5,380 bases of DNA from an uncultured Methanobrevibacter sp. (GTDB taxonomy: Archaea; Methanobacteriota; Methanobacteria; Methanobacteriales; Methanobacteriaceae): assembly GCF_937906425.1 (NCBI RefSeq), contig NZ_CALCYR010000045.1, positions 1-5,380 of the forward strand, given 5' to 3'. The notes under the pieces were generated by a model, which saw nothing but the letters and a program-made list of their open reading frames with translations, was not told where the DNA came from and made no database searches. Shown here in pieces: positions 5,268 through 5,380 of the stretch (the stretch's first letter is position 1; each line of letters begins with the position of its first letter). Both the position numbers and the translations under genes were made by a program.

Positions 5268-5380
5268 TTTTTAAAGGATTTGAATTAATTTTTAAGAATT
5301 TTTATTTAATTTTTAATTGATTTGAATTAATTTTTAAGAATTTTATTTAATTTTTAAAGGATTTGAATTAATTTTTAAGA
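5264..5380. repeat. 41-42 bp tandem repeat running off the window
   Basis: The segment GAATTAATTTTTAAGAATTT starts at 5282 and 5324, and its beginning recurs at 5365, giving periods of 42 and 41 bases. Units are linked by TTTAATTTTTAAAGGATTT or a variant with AATTGATTT. The third copy is cut by the window end. No reading frame of note occurs between 5134 and 5380. Confidence 0.85.

Noticed and set aside
5211..5380. CRISPR array
   Set aside because: Units follow directly without unique spacers, vary in length, are almost pure A/T, and no cas gene is present. The same holds for the other three repeat arrays.

Overview
This window looks like a mis-joined metagenomic contig. It is not one continuous piece of genome. 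Positions 1-16 match the 3' end of the Illumina TruSeq adapter. Positions 17 to about 140-170 encode, on the minus strand, a C-terminal scrap of a Bacteroidetes-type DNA polymerase sliding clamp (DnaN). From there to 1048 lies the 5' part of a Bacteroidetes-type secreted C10 (streptopain-family) cysteine protease, also on the minus strand. At about 1049-1062 the sequence switches to very AT-rich archaeal DNA and stays so to the end.

The archaeal part (about 1060-5380) suggests a gut or rumen methanogen close to Methanobrevibacter or Methanosphaera. The evidence is AT-rich genes, extremely AT-rich spacers, TTTATATA-type archaeal promoter elements, GGAGG/GGTGAT ribosome binding sites, and an Ig-like module of the kind common in the adhesin-like proteins of these methanogens. 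The assignment is an inference from composition and protein character. No rRNA or other marker gene is present.

The archaeal layout has two units. On the minus strand, a Wzm/TagG-type ABC-2 permease (2410-3189) is followed 282 bases later by its Wzt/TagH-type ATPase (2127 down to the chimeric break). Together they should export a lipid-linked surface polysaccharide or similar polymer. The ATPase carries an unusual N-terminal Ig-like domain and a charged linker, and is cut right after its H-loop by the chimeric junction. On the plus strand, diverging from the permease, are an ADP-ribosylglycohydrolase-family enzyme (3603-4715) and a 72-residue zinc-ribbon protein (4915-5133). Nothing in the sequence ties these two to the transporter or to each other.

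Each of the four archaeal spacers holds its own AT-rich direct repeat array, with unit lengths from 19 to about 59 bases, and in each the plus strand is the T-rich one. The contig ends inside the last array. I see no tRNA, rRNA, CRISPR array, insertion sequence or recognisable defence or mobile system. The most consequential observation is the three-part chimera. The most biologically interesting one is the Ig-like domain fused to a polysaccharide-export ATPase.
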